DNA of 64,000 nucleotides from Nitrosomonas sp. Nm51 (GTDB lineage Bacteria; Pseudomonadota; Gammaproteobacteria; Burkholderiales; Nitrosomonadaceae). This document shows positions 8,163 through 17,413 of the stretch, piece after piece. Each line of letters opens with the position of its first letter. Position 1 is the stretch's first letter. The notes below the pieces were generated by a model. The model was not told the DNA's origin, did no database searches, and saw only the letters and a program-made list of their open reading frames with translations. The stretch lies in the NCBI RefSeq assembly GCF_900111165.1, contig NZ_FOGH01000010.1, forward strand, positions 1 through 64,000, in the 5' to 3' direction. Position numbers and translations under genes: made by a program.

Positions 8163-9304
8163 ACCGCCACTTCGGTTTTATTTCCATCGGCATCCTGCTT
8201 TTTCTGCTCAGCGGTCACACGTCCGCGCACAAAGCCAGCGACAGCTATCTGCGTTTCAAAATGGAGAACGGCGCGATTCAGGCGCAGTGGGACATTGCAT
8301 TGCGCGACCTGGATTACGCCATTGGGCTGGACAATAACGGCGATGGACGGATTACATGGGGCGAGTTGCGTGTCCGGCATCAGGCCGTTACCGAATATGC
8401 GCTCTCCCGCTTGCAAATACACGGCGATGGCTCCCGCTGCCAGCCTCAGATTCCCGGGCATCTGGTCGATCACCATACCGATGGAGCTTACGCCGTACTG
8501 CGCTTTGCAGTGATCTGCCCGACCGCCATTGACACCTTCGAAGTCGCGTACGGCTTGTTGTTCGATCTGGATTCGCTGCACCGCGGGCTGCTGCAGGTCG
8601 ATGTCAATGGCCGGGTGCAAACAGGCGTATTGAGTCCCGGGCAACGGAAAATCCGCCTGGATCTTGGCAATAGCGCACCCTGGCGCGAATTTTTGCAGTT
8701 CGGGCGGGAAGGTGTATGGCACATCTGGATTGGTTTCGATCATATTCTTTTTCTCGTCAGCCTGCTTTTACCCGCCGTTCTATGTTGGCAGGCCGGACGC
8801 TGGCTGCCCCGGTACTCTTTGCGCCTGGCCTTGTGGGAAGTATTTAAAATCGTAACCGCCTTCACTATCGCGCATTCCATCACGTTATGCCTTGCCGTAC
8901 TCGGTTTGGTGAGCCTGCCTTCGCGCTGGGTGGAATCGGTCATCGCCGCATCGGTGCTGCTGGCCGCACTGCATAATCTCTACCCGGTTATCCGCACACG
9001 CCTGTGGGTGATGACGTTTATTTTCGGGCTGATTCACGGCTTGGGCTTCGCATCGGTATTAATCGATCTGGGTTTGCCCGGACAATCGCTGGCGTTCGCG
9101 CTCGCCGGCTTTAATTTAGGTGTGGAGGCCGGACAAATCGTGATTGTCGGCTTGTTTGTTCCACTGGCATTCATGCTGCGCCACACCCGGTTTTACCAGC
9201 GATACGTACTGCGCTTCGGCTCGGTTTTAATCGCGTTAATTGCCGGTATCTGGCTGGTGGAAAGAAGCATGGAGCTGGATTTGGGGCTGCCGGGATTGAT
9301 ATGA
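8159..9304 (+). CDS. HupE/UreJ-family membrane protein
   Basis: The product has 381 residues. A signal peptide (FISIGILLFLLSGHTSAHK) is followed by an extracytoplasmic domain of about 170 residues with an EF-hand-like DNNGDGRITWGEL loop, probably a calcium site. The second half has six or seven membrane segments with the conserved HupE/UreJ_2 motifs: GFDHILFLVSLL, TAFTIAHSITL, FGLIHGLGFASVL and LAGFNLGVEAGQI. The His and Asp residues in these segments are those thought to handle metal (nickel/cobalt) in UreJ and HupE proteins. No urease or hydrogenase gene is nearby, so the metal role here is not shown. Coupled to the TPR gene by ATGA overlap. Confidence 0.85.
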   Translation: MNRHFGFISIGILLFLLSGHTSAHKASDSYLRFKMENGAIQAQWDIALRDLDYAIGLDNNGDGRITWGELRVRHQAVTEYALSRLQIHGDGSRCQPQIPGHLVDHHTDGAYAVLRFAVICPTAIDTFEVAYGLLFDLDSLHRGLLQVDVNGRVQTGVLSPGQRKIRLDLGNSAPWREFLQFGREGVWHIWIGFDHILFLVSLLLPAVLCWQAGRWLPRYSLRLALWEVFKIVTAFTIAHSITLCLAVLGLVSLPSRWVESVIAASVLLAALHNLYPVIRTRLWVMTFIFGLIHGLGFASVLIDLGLPGQSLAFALAGFNLGVEAGQIVIVGLFVPLAFMLRHTRFYQRYVLRFGSVLIALIAGIWLVERSMELDLGLPGLI

Positions 9305-9415
9305 ATGGCGGCGGAAAATTTGAACAGCAAATGGTATTGGCCGATAACTTATTGATCAAAACCGCATCCGGTACAGGCACATTAAGCGCTTCGTCTGATG
9401 CTGATGGGCGCCATA

Positions 9416-12238
9416 TTACCGCCTGGTTTTATCAAAAGCGAGATCCGGTTCGCCCACTTCTGCCAGCATGCGGCTGCGCGCGAAGTCGCGCAACGCCACG
9501 GCCGTGTCCCAGACATTCGTTTTCGCCAGCTGATTTGGATAGACGGCCTCGCCGATAGTAACCGAAATCGGGCTACGGTGCGGCAGCCAGGAGCCAAAAC
9601 GTAAAACGGAGCGGGTGCCGCGGATGATAACCGGCACCACTGGAATAGCGGCCTCTGCGGCTGCCACAAACGCACCCATGCGAAACGGCATCAGACCGGG
9701 AACCCGGCTAAAAGTGCCTTCAGGGAAAAACAAAATGGAACGTCCCTCAGCTGCCGCATACGCGATTTTTTTTGCATCCGCCGCACTTTTTTGCATGTCG
9801 AAACGTTCAACGAATTCACATCCGATGCGGCGCAGGAAATTTCCCGCGATAAACTGCCGGTCGAGTTCCTGCTTGACAATAAAACTGACCGGCTTCGGCA
9901 GTGCATGCACCATGATCAAACCATCCAGATAACTGGCGTGATTGCTCACCAGTACGCAGGATGTGTTGCGGTCATGCAGATGTTCCAGTCCTTTGATGCT
10001 AACCGGCGTAGCCGTGATGAAAGCAAGTGTTTGCGTGCTCAGGCGAATAAGTTTCCAACGCCATGACAGCCGCGGGATGCACAGCACCAATAGCCATGTC
10101 GGTACCGCCAGAAATAACAGCGCCAGCCAGGCATAAATTGCATAACTCAACGCTTCCAGAGACTGTTTCCAGCGGCGCAGTTGCGGCGCTAATGATACGC
10201 CAAGCAGGCGCAGAACTTGCAGCAAAGGCGTGCGCGGCGGCATGGTGACGGAACCCTGTTCATACATTTCCCGGCATGCAGCGCGCCTGATTTTGCCGCT
10301 CGAAGTTTTCAGAACACAGTGAGGCGGAGCCAGCACGATGTCATCGGGCGGGGCGCCGGTCAGCATGATGACGATGTTGTTGATTTCAGCGCGAACACGC
10401 TCCAAGCTATCTGAAGCAGTTTCACGGGTTTCGGCGAGCACAATGAGGCGTTCGGTCCCAATTTCACGGCTGGTGCTGCCGAACACAGCGATGCAGCCTC
10501 TGCGAACGCCGTCGACTTCGTTAATGGCGTCCTCGATTTCATGCGGATAAATATTCCGCCCCGCGTGAACAATAATGTCTTTTTGCCGCCCGGTAATATA
10601 CACCTCTCCATCAGCGATATAAGCAAAATCACCTGAATTCACCCAGCCATTATCGAAAAGCGCCTTGTTTTTTTCAGGATTACGATAATAACCGCTGGTT
10701 ACGGAAGGTCCCCTGAACTGCAGTAGGCCTTGCCGCCTTTCCGGCAGTTCATGTCCGGCTGCGTCGATGATGCGAATTTCATGATCGCTCAGCGGCTCAC
10801 CGCAGGACACAAAGTACAATGCATTTTCATCTTTTTCTGATGGAATTGCGCGGGCGGTCTTCATGAAATATTCCCGGTCAATTTTATCCACGCGCGGCCC
10901 CCGGCCGACCGGTGGAAAGGAGAGTCCCACGGAACATTCGGCCAGACCGTAAACCGGCATTAACGCCTCTCTTTGAAGACCATAAGACCCAAAACGCGCA
11001 TAAAAACGTTCAAGCGTGCTTGGCATCACCGCTTCGGCGCCGTTGAAAACCGCTCTGAGGGAATCCAACCGCAACCCTTCAAGATCCTCGTCCCGTATCC
11101 TTTTAAGACAAAGCTCGTAGGCAAAATTGGGGGCTGCCGTCAATGTCGCCCGGTTGCGGTGCAAGGCCCGCAACCAACGTTCTGGCTTGGCCAGAAAAGT
11201 CAGCGGTGACATGACTATCAGCAGTGCCGAGAAATAGAGGCTTCCCAGCCAAGCACCGATAAGTCCCATGTCATGATAAAGCGGCAACCAGCTGACAAAA
11301 ACATCACTGGCATCCACTTCGACATGTTCTCCCATGGCGCGGATATTGGCAAGAAGGTTTGCATGAGTCAAGGTGACGCCTTTGGGTTTACCGGTACTGC
11401 CCGAGGTATACTGGAGTAGCGCAATGTTTTCAGGCACGAGTAACGGAAATAAAACGCGCCCTTGCGTCACCTGTAATTCGGCCGGCGTGATCACTGTTTG
11501 CAAGGTTTCAATCTGCAGCTTCAGCAAGCGTGCCACCGCTTTTGCCTCCGGCACGGTAATTAGCGCCACGGCACGGCAGTTCTGCAGAATGCTGCGATGG
11601 CGCAGCAGGTGATCCTCCAGCTGGTTCAAACGCAACGGCGGGTAAATGGGAACCGGGATGGCGCCGGCGATAAGAATGCCGAAAAAGCTCAAAAAATAAT
11701 CACGTCCGGTCGGCAGCATCAGGGAAACGGTATCTCCTGTTGTTACTCCAAGCTTTTGCAATCCCGATGCGATGCGCTCCGCTTCTGCTTTCAGATCTCC
11801 GTAGGTAATGATTGTTTCTTGTTCGTCATCACCATAGAGCCTGATATGAGGACGGTTAGCATGCATTTGTACATGCCAGTCAAGCATATCAACCAATGTA
11901 CCAGCTGAGTGGGGCGCCGTTACCGTTGGTTCAAGTGATAATACTTCCAGCGTATGATCAGTCTGGGTCTGTTGTACTGTGCCGGCATTCAGAATCGCGC
12001 GCAGCAATTCACGCGGGGTGTCAACGGCAGCGAAAACGCGATCAGATAACTTGACACCGAAATGCCGCTCTATGCGGTTTATAAATTCAACGCGGGCCAA
12101 GCTGTCGAGGCCAAGATCCTTATCGAAGCAACTATCCAGGCTTAGTGCATCCATACTTCTGGGGCGAAGTTTTAACTCCTTTCCCAAGCCGCGAATAATT
12201 TCGATCAATTCAATAGCTTTCCGTTCTTCTGCCGACAT
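9416..12238 (-). CDS. Acyl carrier - fatty acyl-AMP ligase - acyltransferase fusion
   Basis: Three enzymes in one chain. Residues 1-90 are an acyl carrier domain with the phosphopantetheine Ser in DLGLDSLARVEF (Ser46). Residues about 125-650 are an adenylating ligase: the P-loop is LQYTSGSTGKPKGVTLTH and the LPLYHDMGLIG motif is typical of fatty acyl-AMP ligases rather than acyl-CoA ligases. After a hydrophobic stretch near 720-770 comes a PlsC domain with NHASYLD and FPEGTFSR catalytic and binding motifs. The likely chemistry is to activate a fatty acid as acyl-AMP, load it on the fused carrier, and transfer it to a lysophospholipid or other acceptor at the membrane. The frame is open to 12334; the ATG at 12238 (MSAEERKAIE) is preferred because the carrier domain begins there. 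Confidence 0.85.
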   Translation of the reverse strand: MSAEERKAIELIEIIRGLGKELKLRPRSMDALSLDSCFDKDLGLDSLARVEFINRIERHFGVKLSDRVFAAVDTPRELLRAILNAGTVQQTQTDHTLEVLSLEPTVTAPHSAGTLVDMLDWHVQMHANRPHIRLYGDDEQETIITYGDLKAEAERIASGLQKLGVTTGDTVSLMLPTGRDYFLSFFGILIAGAIPVPIYPPLRLNQLEDHLLRHRSILQNCRAVALITVPEAKAVARLLKLQIETLQTVITPAELQVTQGRVLFPLLVPENIALLQYTSGSTGKPKGVTLTHANLLANIRAMGEHVEVDASDVFVSWLPLYHDMGLIGAWLGSLYFSALLIVMSPLTFLAKPERWLRALHRNRATLTAAPNFAYELCLKRIRDEDLEGLRLDSLRAVFNGAEAVMPSTLERFYARFGSYGLQREALMPVYGLAECSVGLSFPPVGRGPRVDKIDREYFMKTARAIPSEKDENALYFVSCGEPLSDHEIRIIDAAGHELPERRQGLLQFRGPSVTSGYYRNPEKNKALFDNGWVNSGDFAYIADGEVYITGRQKDIIVHAGRNIYPHEIEDAINEVDGVRRGCIAVFGSTSREIGTERLIVLAETRETASDSLERVRAEINNIVIMLTGAPPDDIVLAPPHCVLKTSSGKIRRAACREMYEQGSVTMPPRTPLLQVLRLLGVSLAPQLRRWKQSLEALSYAIYAWLALLFLAVPTWLLVLCIPRLSWRWKLIRLSTQTLAFITATPVSIKGLEHLHDRNTSCVLVSNHASYLDGLIMVHALPKPVSFIVKQELDRQFIAGNFLRRIGCEFVERFDMQKSAADAKKIAYAAAEGRSILFFPEGTFSRVPGLMPFRMGAFVAAAEAAIPVVPVIIRGTRSVLRFGSWLPHRSPISVTIGEAVYPNQLAKTNVWDTAVALRDFARSRMLAEVGEPDLAFDKTRR

Positions 12239-12539
12239 GGTCCTATAGCCCGCACCGTGCGGTGAGTTTAACTGTCTGATAATATTTCGATATGAAAATT
12301 TAGTGAAAGTTCTGCGAGAGAAATGGCGAATCACGCAGGCCGGCCGGTCCGTTTTTTTGAGTGACAGTTCTGATTTTGTGTTGTTGCGGGGTTATATCAT
12401 CATTTATTCCAAAATCCGGGCATACCTATTCCATCAATCGTTAGGACTGAAGACTAAAAATGGACCAAAGGGCTTTCACATGACGGCACTCCTAGCTGAT
12501 TCGCTGTCAGAACAGGAATGCCAAACATCAAATGGCACA

Positions 12540-12900
12540 TGACCCTGGATGGCCACGCACCATGCGACCGTCAGATTCGCCTTTCAAGCGTGCGTTGGCG
12601 CGTTCAACCGTACTGCGTTCGTGATAACGGGCAGCTTCAGCCTGGGTTTGTGGCCAACTAACCGGCGACGATTGTTTTCAGCCGCAATTTCCGCTTTCAG
12701 CACCGGATTCCGGCGCGGATTCACATCAATCAGTGGCACATCATAGGCAGAGTCCATCAGGTCATACAGATTAACGGCCCGTTCAGCGGTCATGTACGTC
12801 AAAGAAGGGATCGCTGTCCGACTGTCGTGTGTCGATGCCGGTGTTAATAACCCGCTCACCGGTATACTACCGTCCGCTACATCACGATTGAACCTGGAAT
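12540..12900 (-). pseudogene. Decayed DDE transposase fragment
   Basis: Read on the minus strand, one frame gives VSGLLTPASTHDSRTAIP, then MTAERAVNLYDLMDSAYD and PLIDVNPRR, a recognisable piece of a DDE transposase of the IS4/IS5 superfamily. A second frame continues with RYHERSTVERANARLK, the usual downstream motif, so at least one frameshift separates them. The N-terminus and the expected sequence between the motifs are missing. No inverted repeats were found. It lies between the convergent acyl-ligase gene and the multicopper oxidase, marking an old insertion at the border of the oxidase cluster. Confidence 0.75.
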
Positions 12901-13147
12901 CCTCTATAAGGGCTTCCCGATATTTGCAAGAGGCTCATGATACTGACTTTCCAGGCTTCGTCACACTTAAAAACCTGGATATGAATTGACCTGTCATTCT
13001 TTGGGGGCTATTCTTCGGTTGCAGTTACCAAATAAGTAGGGCGGTTGGAATTATTCTGCTGAGCAGGTAGATACAATAAATAAATACCAACAATGGATTG
13101 CGACACCGTTAAAGTTATTTCTTGCCTGGTTTTAGAGGAGGAGCGCC

Positions 13148-14836
13148 ATGCAGAGCCTGCATTTAAAAATTACTTATCAATTGATTGTTGCGATAGCATG
13201 CGTTCTCGGCAGCGTAATCGCAAAGGCCGGCGATATTCAGCCGCATTGCGCGTATTTGCCGGTCGATATCGGCAAATACGGCAAGCAGCCGTTTCGGAAT
13301 CCGCCGGAAATCCGTGCGAAGAACGGCAAACTGGACGCCACGCTTACCGTTCAGTATACCGATGCCGGTACCGCCACATTGGGTGGTTGTCCGCTGAAAC
13401 TGCGCACCTATAACGGCGAGCTAACGGGGCCGACGTTACGGGTCAGTCAGGGCGATACGATCAACCTGATGCTGAAAAACAGACTGCCGGTGGAAACGCC
13501 CGACCAAATCCAGGCACAGTTCGAACAGGAAAACCGGAACGCCTATCTCGACACCACGCCGGCTTCGTACAATACCACCAATGTGCATTATCACGGCATG
13601 CATGTCTCGCCTGTCGGCAACAGCGACAATGTGCTGCTGGCGATCCCGCCGCAAAGCGAGTTCGGTTATGAAGTGAAAGTGCCGGCCGACCACCCGATCG
13701 GCTCGTATTGGTACCATGCGCATGCACACGGTTCGACCGCGATTCAGGTCGGCAGCGGCATGGCGGGCGCGTTGATCGTCGAGGACGATCCAAAGGCGAT
13801 ACCCGCGGCGCTGAAAGCGGCCAACGCCAACGAGAAAATCTTTGTGCTGCAGACGATTCTGTACGACCAGCAGGGCGAACTCAACAACATCACCAGCCTG
13901 TTCCCCGGTCCGTCGAACCCGACACCCCAAAACTGCAACGATCAGGGCGCGATGGATACCTGGCATTGTTCGCGCCGTCATATCACCATCAACGGGCAGA
14001 TCGTTCCGATCATCACCATGAAACGCGGTGAAGTGCAGCGCTGGCGGCTGATCGACACCGCGTTCCGCGAATCGATTTTCTTTGCTGTCGAAGGCCATGA
14101 TTTGCATGAGATCGCGCTGGACGGCAATTATCTCGGGCGTGTCGACACCTGGAAAGCCGGCACGCCGATCGAACTGCAATCGGGTTACCGCAGCGATGTG
14201 CTGATCAAGGCCGGTAACAAGCCTGGAGACTACCGCATTCTCGATCAGGCTGCTTCCAGCAAGAAATCGCTGCGTCAGATCAACGAACCGGAAAATCTGC
14301 TGGCCATTCTGAGAATTACCGAAGAAACGAATGACATGGTGCTGCCGACCAGCAGGGAGATGGCGCCGCTCGCGCCATTTGGCGATACCGACTTGCGCAA
14401 GGAGGCCTTGGGCGTGCAGGAAGTCGTATTCAAGCTTGGTCAGGACGCAAAAGAGAAGAAAAACTACTTTCAGGTCAATTACCGCGCGTTCAATCCGAAT
14501 CATGTGCGCCAGCTTGAACTCGGCGCGGTCGATATGTGGTCGTTGACGACTGCCGGCGACCCGGCAGCCATTCCCAATCCCATCCCGCCGACACCGCATG
14601 TATTTCACATCCATGTTAATCCGTTCCAGTGGGAACGGCACGGTCCCGATGGAAAGCCGCAGCTGGTCTGGAAAGATACGCTGCTGGTACAGGGGCCTGC
14701 GGTGACCAACATCTACACAAAATACCGCGATTACATCGGGAAATTTGTCATACACTGCCATATCCTCGATCACGAAGACCTGGGTATGATGGAAGTGCAG
14801 GAAGTCGTCAATACGCCGGTTGCACAGACGCATTGA
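13148..14836 (+). CDS. Multicopper oxidase (laccase-like), exported
   Basis: The product has 562 residues with a signal peptide (YQLIVAIACVLGSVIAKAG). All four copper-binding motifs are present: NVHYHGMHVSP, YWYHAHAHG, HVFHIHVNPFQ and IHCHILDHEDLGMM. The last contains the type 1 Cys, the flanking His and a Met axial ligand. It should therefore be an active three-domain laccase-type enzyme in the periplasm, oxidising phenols, aromatic amines or metal ions with reduction of O2 to water. A strong GAGGAGG lies 9 bases before the ATG. It is followed at 193 bases by a tyrosinase and then lodA/lodB-type genes, so it probably belongs to a cluster of copper and quinone oxidases. A metal-detoxifying role (CueO/CopA-like) is an alternative, but no Met-rich segment is seen. 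Confidence 0.92.
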   Translation: MQSLHLKITYQLIVAIACVLGSVIAKAGDIQPHCAYLPVDIGKYGKQPFRNPPEIRAKNGKLDATLTVQYTDAGTATLGGCPLKLRTYNGELTGPTLRVSQGDTINLMLKNRLPVETPDQIQAQFEQENRNAYLDTTPASYNTTNVHYHGMHVSPVGNSDNVLLAIPPQSEFGYEVKVPADHPIGSYWYHAHAHGSTAIQVGSGMAGALIVEDDPKAIPAALKAANANEKIFVLQTILYDQQGELNNITSLFPGPSNPTPQNCNDQGAMDTWHCSRRHITINGQIVPIITMKRGEVQRWRLIDTAFRESIFFAVEGHDLHEIALDGNYLGRVDTWKAGTPIELQSGYRSDVLIKAGNKPGDYRILDQAASSKKSLRQINEPENLLAILRITEETNDMVLPTSREMAPLAPFGDTDLRKEALGVQEVVFKLGQDAKEKKNYFQVNYRAFNPNHVRQLELGAVDMWSLTTAGDPAAIPNPIPPTPHVFHIHVNPFQWERHGPDGKPQLVWKDTLLVQGPAVTNIYTKYRDYIGKFVIHCHILDHEDLGMMEVQEVVNTPVAQTH

Positions 14837-15029
14837 CATATACCTGTTCAAGATCTCGCTGAATAGTGCATCACTGCGCTAAAATCGAACTTAAGATGCG
14901 TGCGCACTTTGTGTATGCTCCGCTTTTTCGCCAGGTTTTGCCTGGCACTGCTCTTTTGATCGAGACTAGGTCCAGCCCGCAATCAACCAACCGTGGCTGG
15001 CGGCCGGTCATGTACATTCGAGGTGAATT

Positions 15030-17225
15030 ATGAATGACAGAAAAAAACTGTCGCGTTATCAGCGCGTGCAGCAGATACTGGATCAATCGCAGGGACCGTG
15101 CATTCCCGATTATCAGGGGCTCGGCGCTTTCTGGCGGGATTTAAATACGTTCAAAACAGCCGAGCTGTACGGGCAGCGCCTGATCGCACCTGAGTCTGAT
15201 GAATCCGGTCATCAGCCGGTCAACGCCGGCGATAAAAGCTGTTGCGGTGACGGCGGCGGTGTGGTCGATTCACTTGCCGCCAGCGAGTCGGCATTGAATC
15301 AGGCGCTGATTCCCGGCGGCAGCGCTGCAACTGTGGGTGAGTGCTGGCCGACCGGCGGCAAGAATCCGGCCAAACAGACAGCAAGCAGCCCCGCAGGCAG
15401 TAGCGACCAAACCGCAGGCCAATCACAGCAGACACGCAGCGACCGATCCGCCCTGATCAAAGGCCTGCGCAAACAGTTTCCTTTCGACGGCAGCCAGTTT
15501 CCGCCGTTATTATGGCAGACGGAAAATGCGGTCAGTCCTTCGGATATCGACTTTATCGCAGCATGGATCGATGACGGCTGTCCCGAAACAGACGGCCCTC
15601 AAGACAGTGCAAAGATAAGCACCGGCGCGTCAATACTGGCCCTGGCCAGAGGCGATGCGTTGCATACGGTCTCCGCCAAGCATTGCAATGCTATCAGCGA
15701 TGATGTACAGGGCTTGAAGGTCAGAAAAGAGGTGAGCACGCTGTCTGCAAATGAACTTTCGCTGCTGCGCGAGGCGCTGGCCTGCATGTACACCTACGAT
15801 CCGCATATCTTCGATGAGCGCAGTTTTAACTACTGGGCGCGCATCCATACCGATTCGTGTCAGCATGGCTGGGAACAGTTTCTGCCGTGGCATCGGCTTT
15901 ATCTGTATTTCTTCGAACAAACGCTGCAGGATTACGATGCATGTATCACGTTGCCCTACTGGTCGTGGAACGATTACGCCGACGTTAATCGCGCGACGTT
16001 TAATACGGAGCAGCTGGATATTGGTGTACTGCCAGGAGCGTACGGTTGCTTTCTCGATGCTGCCGGCCTTGCGGCGCTGAAGGACAGCAAGCTGTTCAGC
16101 GACAGCGAACTGGCCAATCTCGCCAGGCTGCAGAAAAAAGGAACAGTCTATAACTCCGGCCTGCGTTTTCTCAAAGCGGCCAAAGTTGATTTCACTTTGA
16201 AGCTCAGCGCCGGCAAGGTGATGTGGTCGGATCAAGTCGACGCGATTTATGCCGAGCTGCGCCGCGCCAATCCGCTGTGGTTTCCGAACCGCTGGCCGGG
16301 GTCGCTGGGCATTGCAACGCATTATCCCACTGCCGCGGATGTGCAGGGCATTCTGTCTTCGAACAACTGGAATCAGTTCGGCGGCGGTCCCGTATACGAT
16401 CATCATTTTGGCTGGCTGGAAGAAATGCATAACGGCATGCATAACTTCTCAGGCGGACAGAACCCCCTGTTTTTATCGGCTGCCAAAGCCATTGGCGTGG
16501 ATAATCCCGACCCGCAAAACAGTTTCAATCCGAACTACGGCTACATGACGGATAACCGCGTCACCGCTTTCGATCCCATTTTCTGGGCGCATCATTCGAA
16601 TGTTGACCGGCTGTGGGCTGTCTGGCAGGAGATGCGTCCCGGCCTTAACCCGGAAGGCCTGGACGGCATCTTGCCGCCCTGGTCGATGAATGTCGGCGAT
16701 ACGCTCAGCACGCGCAAACTGGGTTATGAATATATGCGCGACACTTATCATTATCCCGTAAACGGCCAACAGGGATTGTTGCGGTTCAACGCTGAAAAAG
16801 CCGGTGTTAAGCCGCAGGTGCTGGATACCTTCCGTAAAGCAGAGATACGTCTGCACCGCATGCATGTCGCCAATCTGTTCAACGCCGTCATTCGCGTATT
16901 CCTCAACGCGCCGGACGCCACGGTCGCGACGCCGGTAGACAATAATCGGCATTACGTCGGTCAGGTGACCACGTTTCACGGTTCGTGTTATGGCGGCCCC
17001 GGGCATTGCGATAAACCGCTACCCAGGACGCGCAGATTTGACCAGCGGCCTTTGCAGCATCATGCGCCGCGCAACTTCCGTATCGATGCAACCGAGGCGG
17101 TGCAGCGCATGCTGGCCAACGGCGAGACCGATATCAGCGTGCATCTGGTTGTCATGGGTCTCGATGGCAAACCAATCGACGACGCGGTGTTTATCGACGG
17201 CGTTTCTCTTGATTTCATGGACTAG
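15030..17225 (+). CDS. Large tyrosinase with an extra N-terminal domain
   Basis: The product has 731 residues. Residues 1-190 are unlike the other tyrosinase here: a helical start (RYQRVQQILDQ), a Cys pair (KSCCGDGGG), a low-complexity Thr/Ser/Gln linker, and a segment FPFDGSQFPPLLW...FIAAWIDDGCP. The type 3 copper core follows. CuA is IHTDSCQHGWEQFLPWHRLY, where a Cys two residues before a His matches the Cys-His thioether arrangement of fungal tyrosinases. CuB is HNGMHN and then FDPIFWAHHSNVDRLWAVWQ. A C-terminal beta domain follows (residues about 610-731). No signal peptide is visible. CGAGGTG precedes the ATG. Product quinones may feed pigment formation or cross-linking. The TAG stop is inside the CTAG target of MITE copy B, which separates it from lodA. 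Confidence 0.9.
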   Translation: MNDRKKLSRYQRVQQILDQSQGPCIPDYQGLGAFWRDLNTFKTAELYGQRLIAPESDESGHQPVNAGDKSCCGDGGGVVDSLAASESALNQALIPGGSAATVGECWPTGGKNPAKQTASSPAGSSDQTAGQSQQTRSDRSALIKGLRKQFPFDGSQFPPLLWQTENAVSPSDIDFIAAWIDDGCPETDGPQDSAKISTGASILALARGDALHTVSAKHCNAISDDVQGLKVRKEVSTLSANELSLLREALACMYTYDPHIFDERSFNYWARIHTDSCQHGWEQFLPWHRLYLYFFEQTLQDYDACITLPYWSWNDYADVNRATFNTEQLDIGVLPGAYGCFLDAAGLAALKDSKLFSDSELANLARLQKKGTVYNSGLRFLKAAKVDFTLKLSAGKVMWSDQVDAIYAELRRANPLWFPNRWPGSLGIATHYPTAADVQGILSSNNWNQFGGGPVYDHHFGWLEEMHNGMHNFSGGQNPLFLSAAKAIGVDNPDPQNSFNPNYGYMTDNRVTAFDPIFWAHHSNVDRLWAVWQEMRPGLNPEGLDGILPPWSMNVGDTLSTRKLGYEYMRDTYHYPVNGQQGLLRFNAEKAGVKPQVLDTFRKAEIRLHRMHVANLFNAVIRVFLNAPDATVATPVDNNRHYVGQVTTFHGSCYGGPGHCDKPLPRTRRFDQRPLQHHAPRNFRIDATEAVQRMLANGETDISVHLVVMGLDGKPIDDAVFIDGVSLDFMD

Positions 17226-17392
17226 TGCTCTACCAATATGATATTGCCGGGTTCAGTGCGCTTGTCAGTGACCATGGTGTCCTGCGACTGCGTTACAGTA
17301 CTTGAAAAGAGAACAACCCTTTCCTGCTGTACTGTGCCTTGTTGCATAACACCATGGTAACGCTGTACACGACAATATCATATTGATGAGTA
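17226..17392. repeat. MITE copy B (CTAG-targeting family), 167 bases
   Basis: Left end TGCTCTACCAATATGATATT and right end, read on the other strand, TACTCATCAATATGATATTG form inverted repeats. The element is flanked by perfect CTAG duplications at 17222-17225 and 17393-17396. It is an internally shorter relative of copy A. It sits exactly between the tyrosinase stop codon and the ribosome binding site of lodA, and may affect their co-transcription. Confidence 0.88.
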
Positions 17393-17413
17393 CTAGACTT
17401 GGAGAAAATAAAC

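Noticed and set aside
9301-9558. Plus-strand frame starting at the end of the HupE/UreJ-type gene
   Set aside because: Although its ATG overlaps the upstream stop, most of it runs antisense to the acyltransferase domain and has no coding character.
12303-12542. Plus-strand frame before the decayed transposase
   Set aside because: No ribosome binding site, no recognisable sequence, and it lies in a region of element debris.
13436-14851. Long open frame on the minus strand across the multicopper oxidase
   Set aside because: It lies wholly antisense to a gene with complete copper motifs. The product is rich in Arg, His and Asp with no family pattern. It is a shadow caused by codon composition.
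15630-16442. Long minus-strand frame inside the large tyrosinase
   Set aside because: Antisense to the CuA region of a real gene; no recognisable product.
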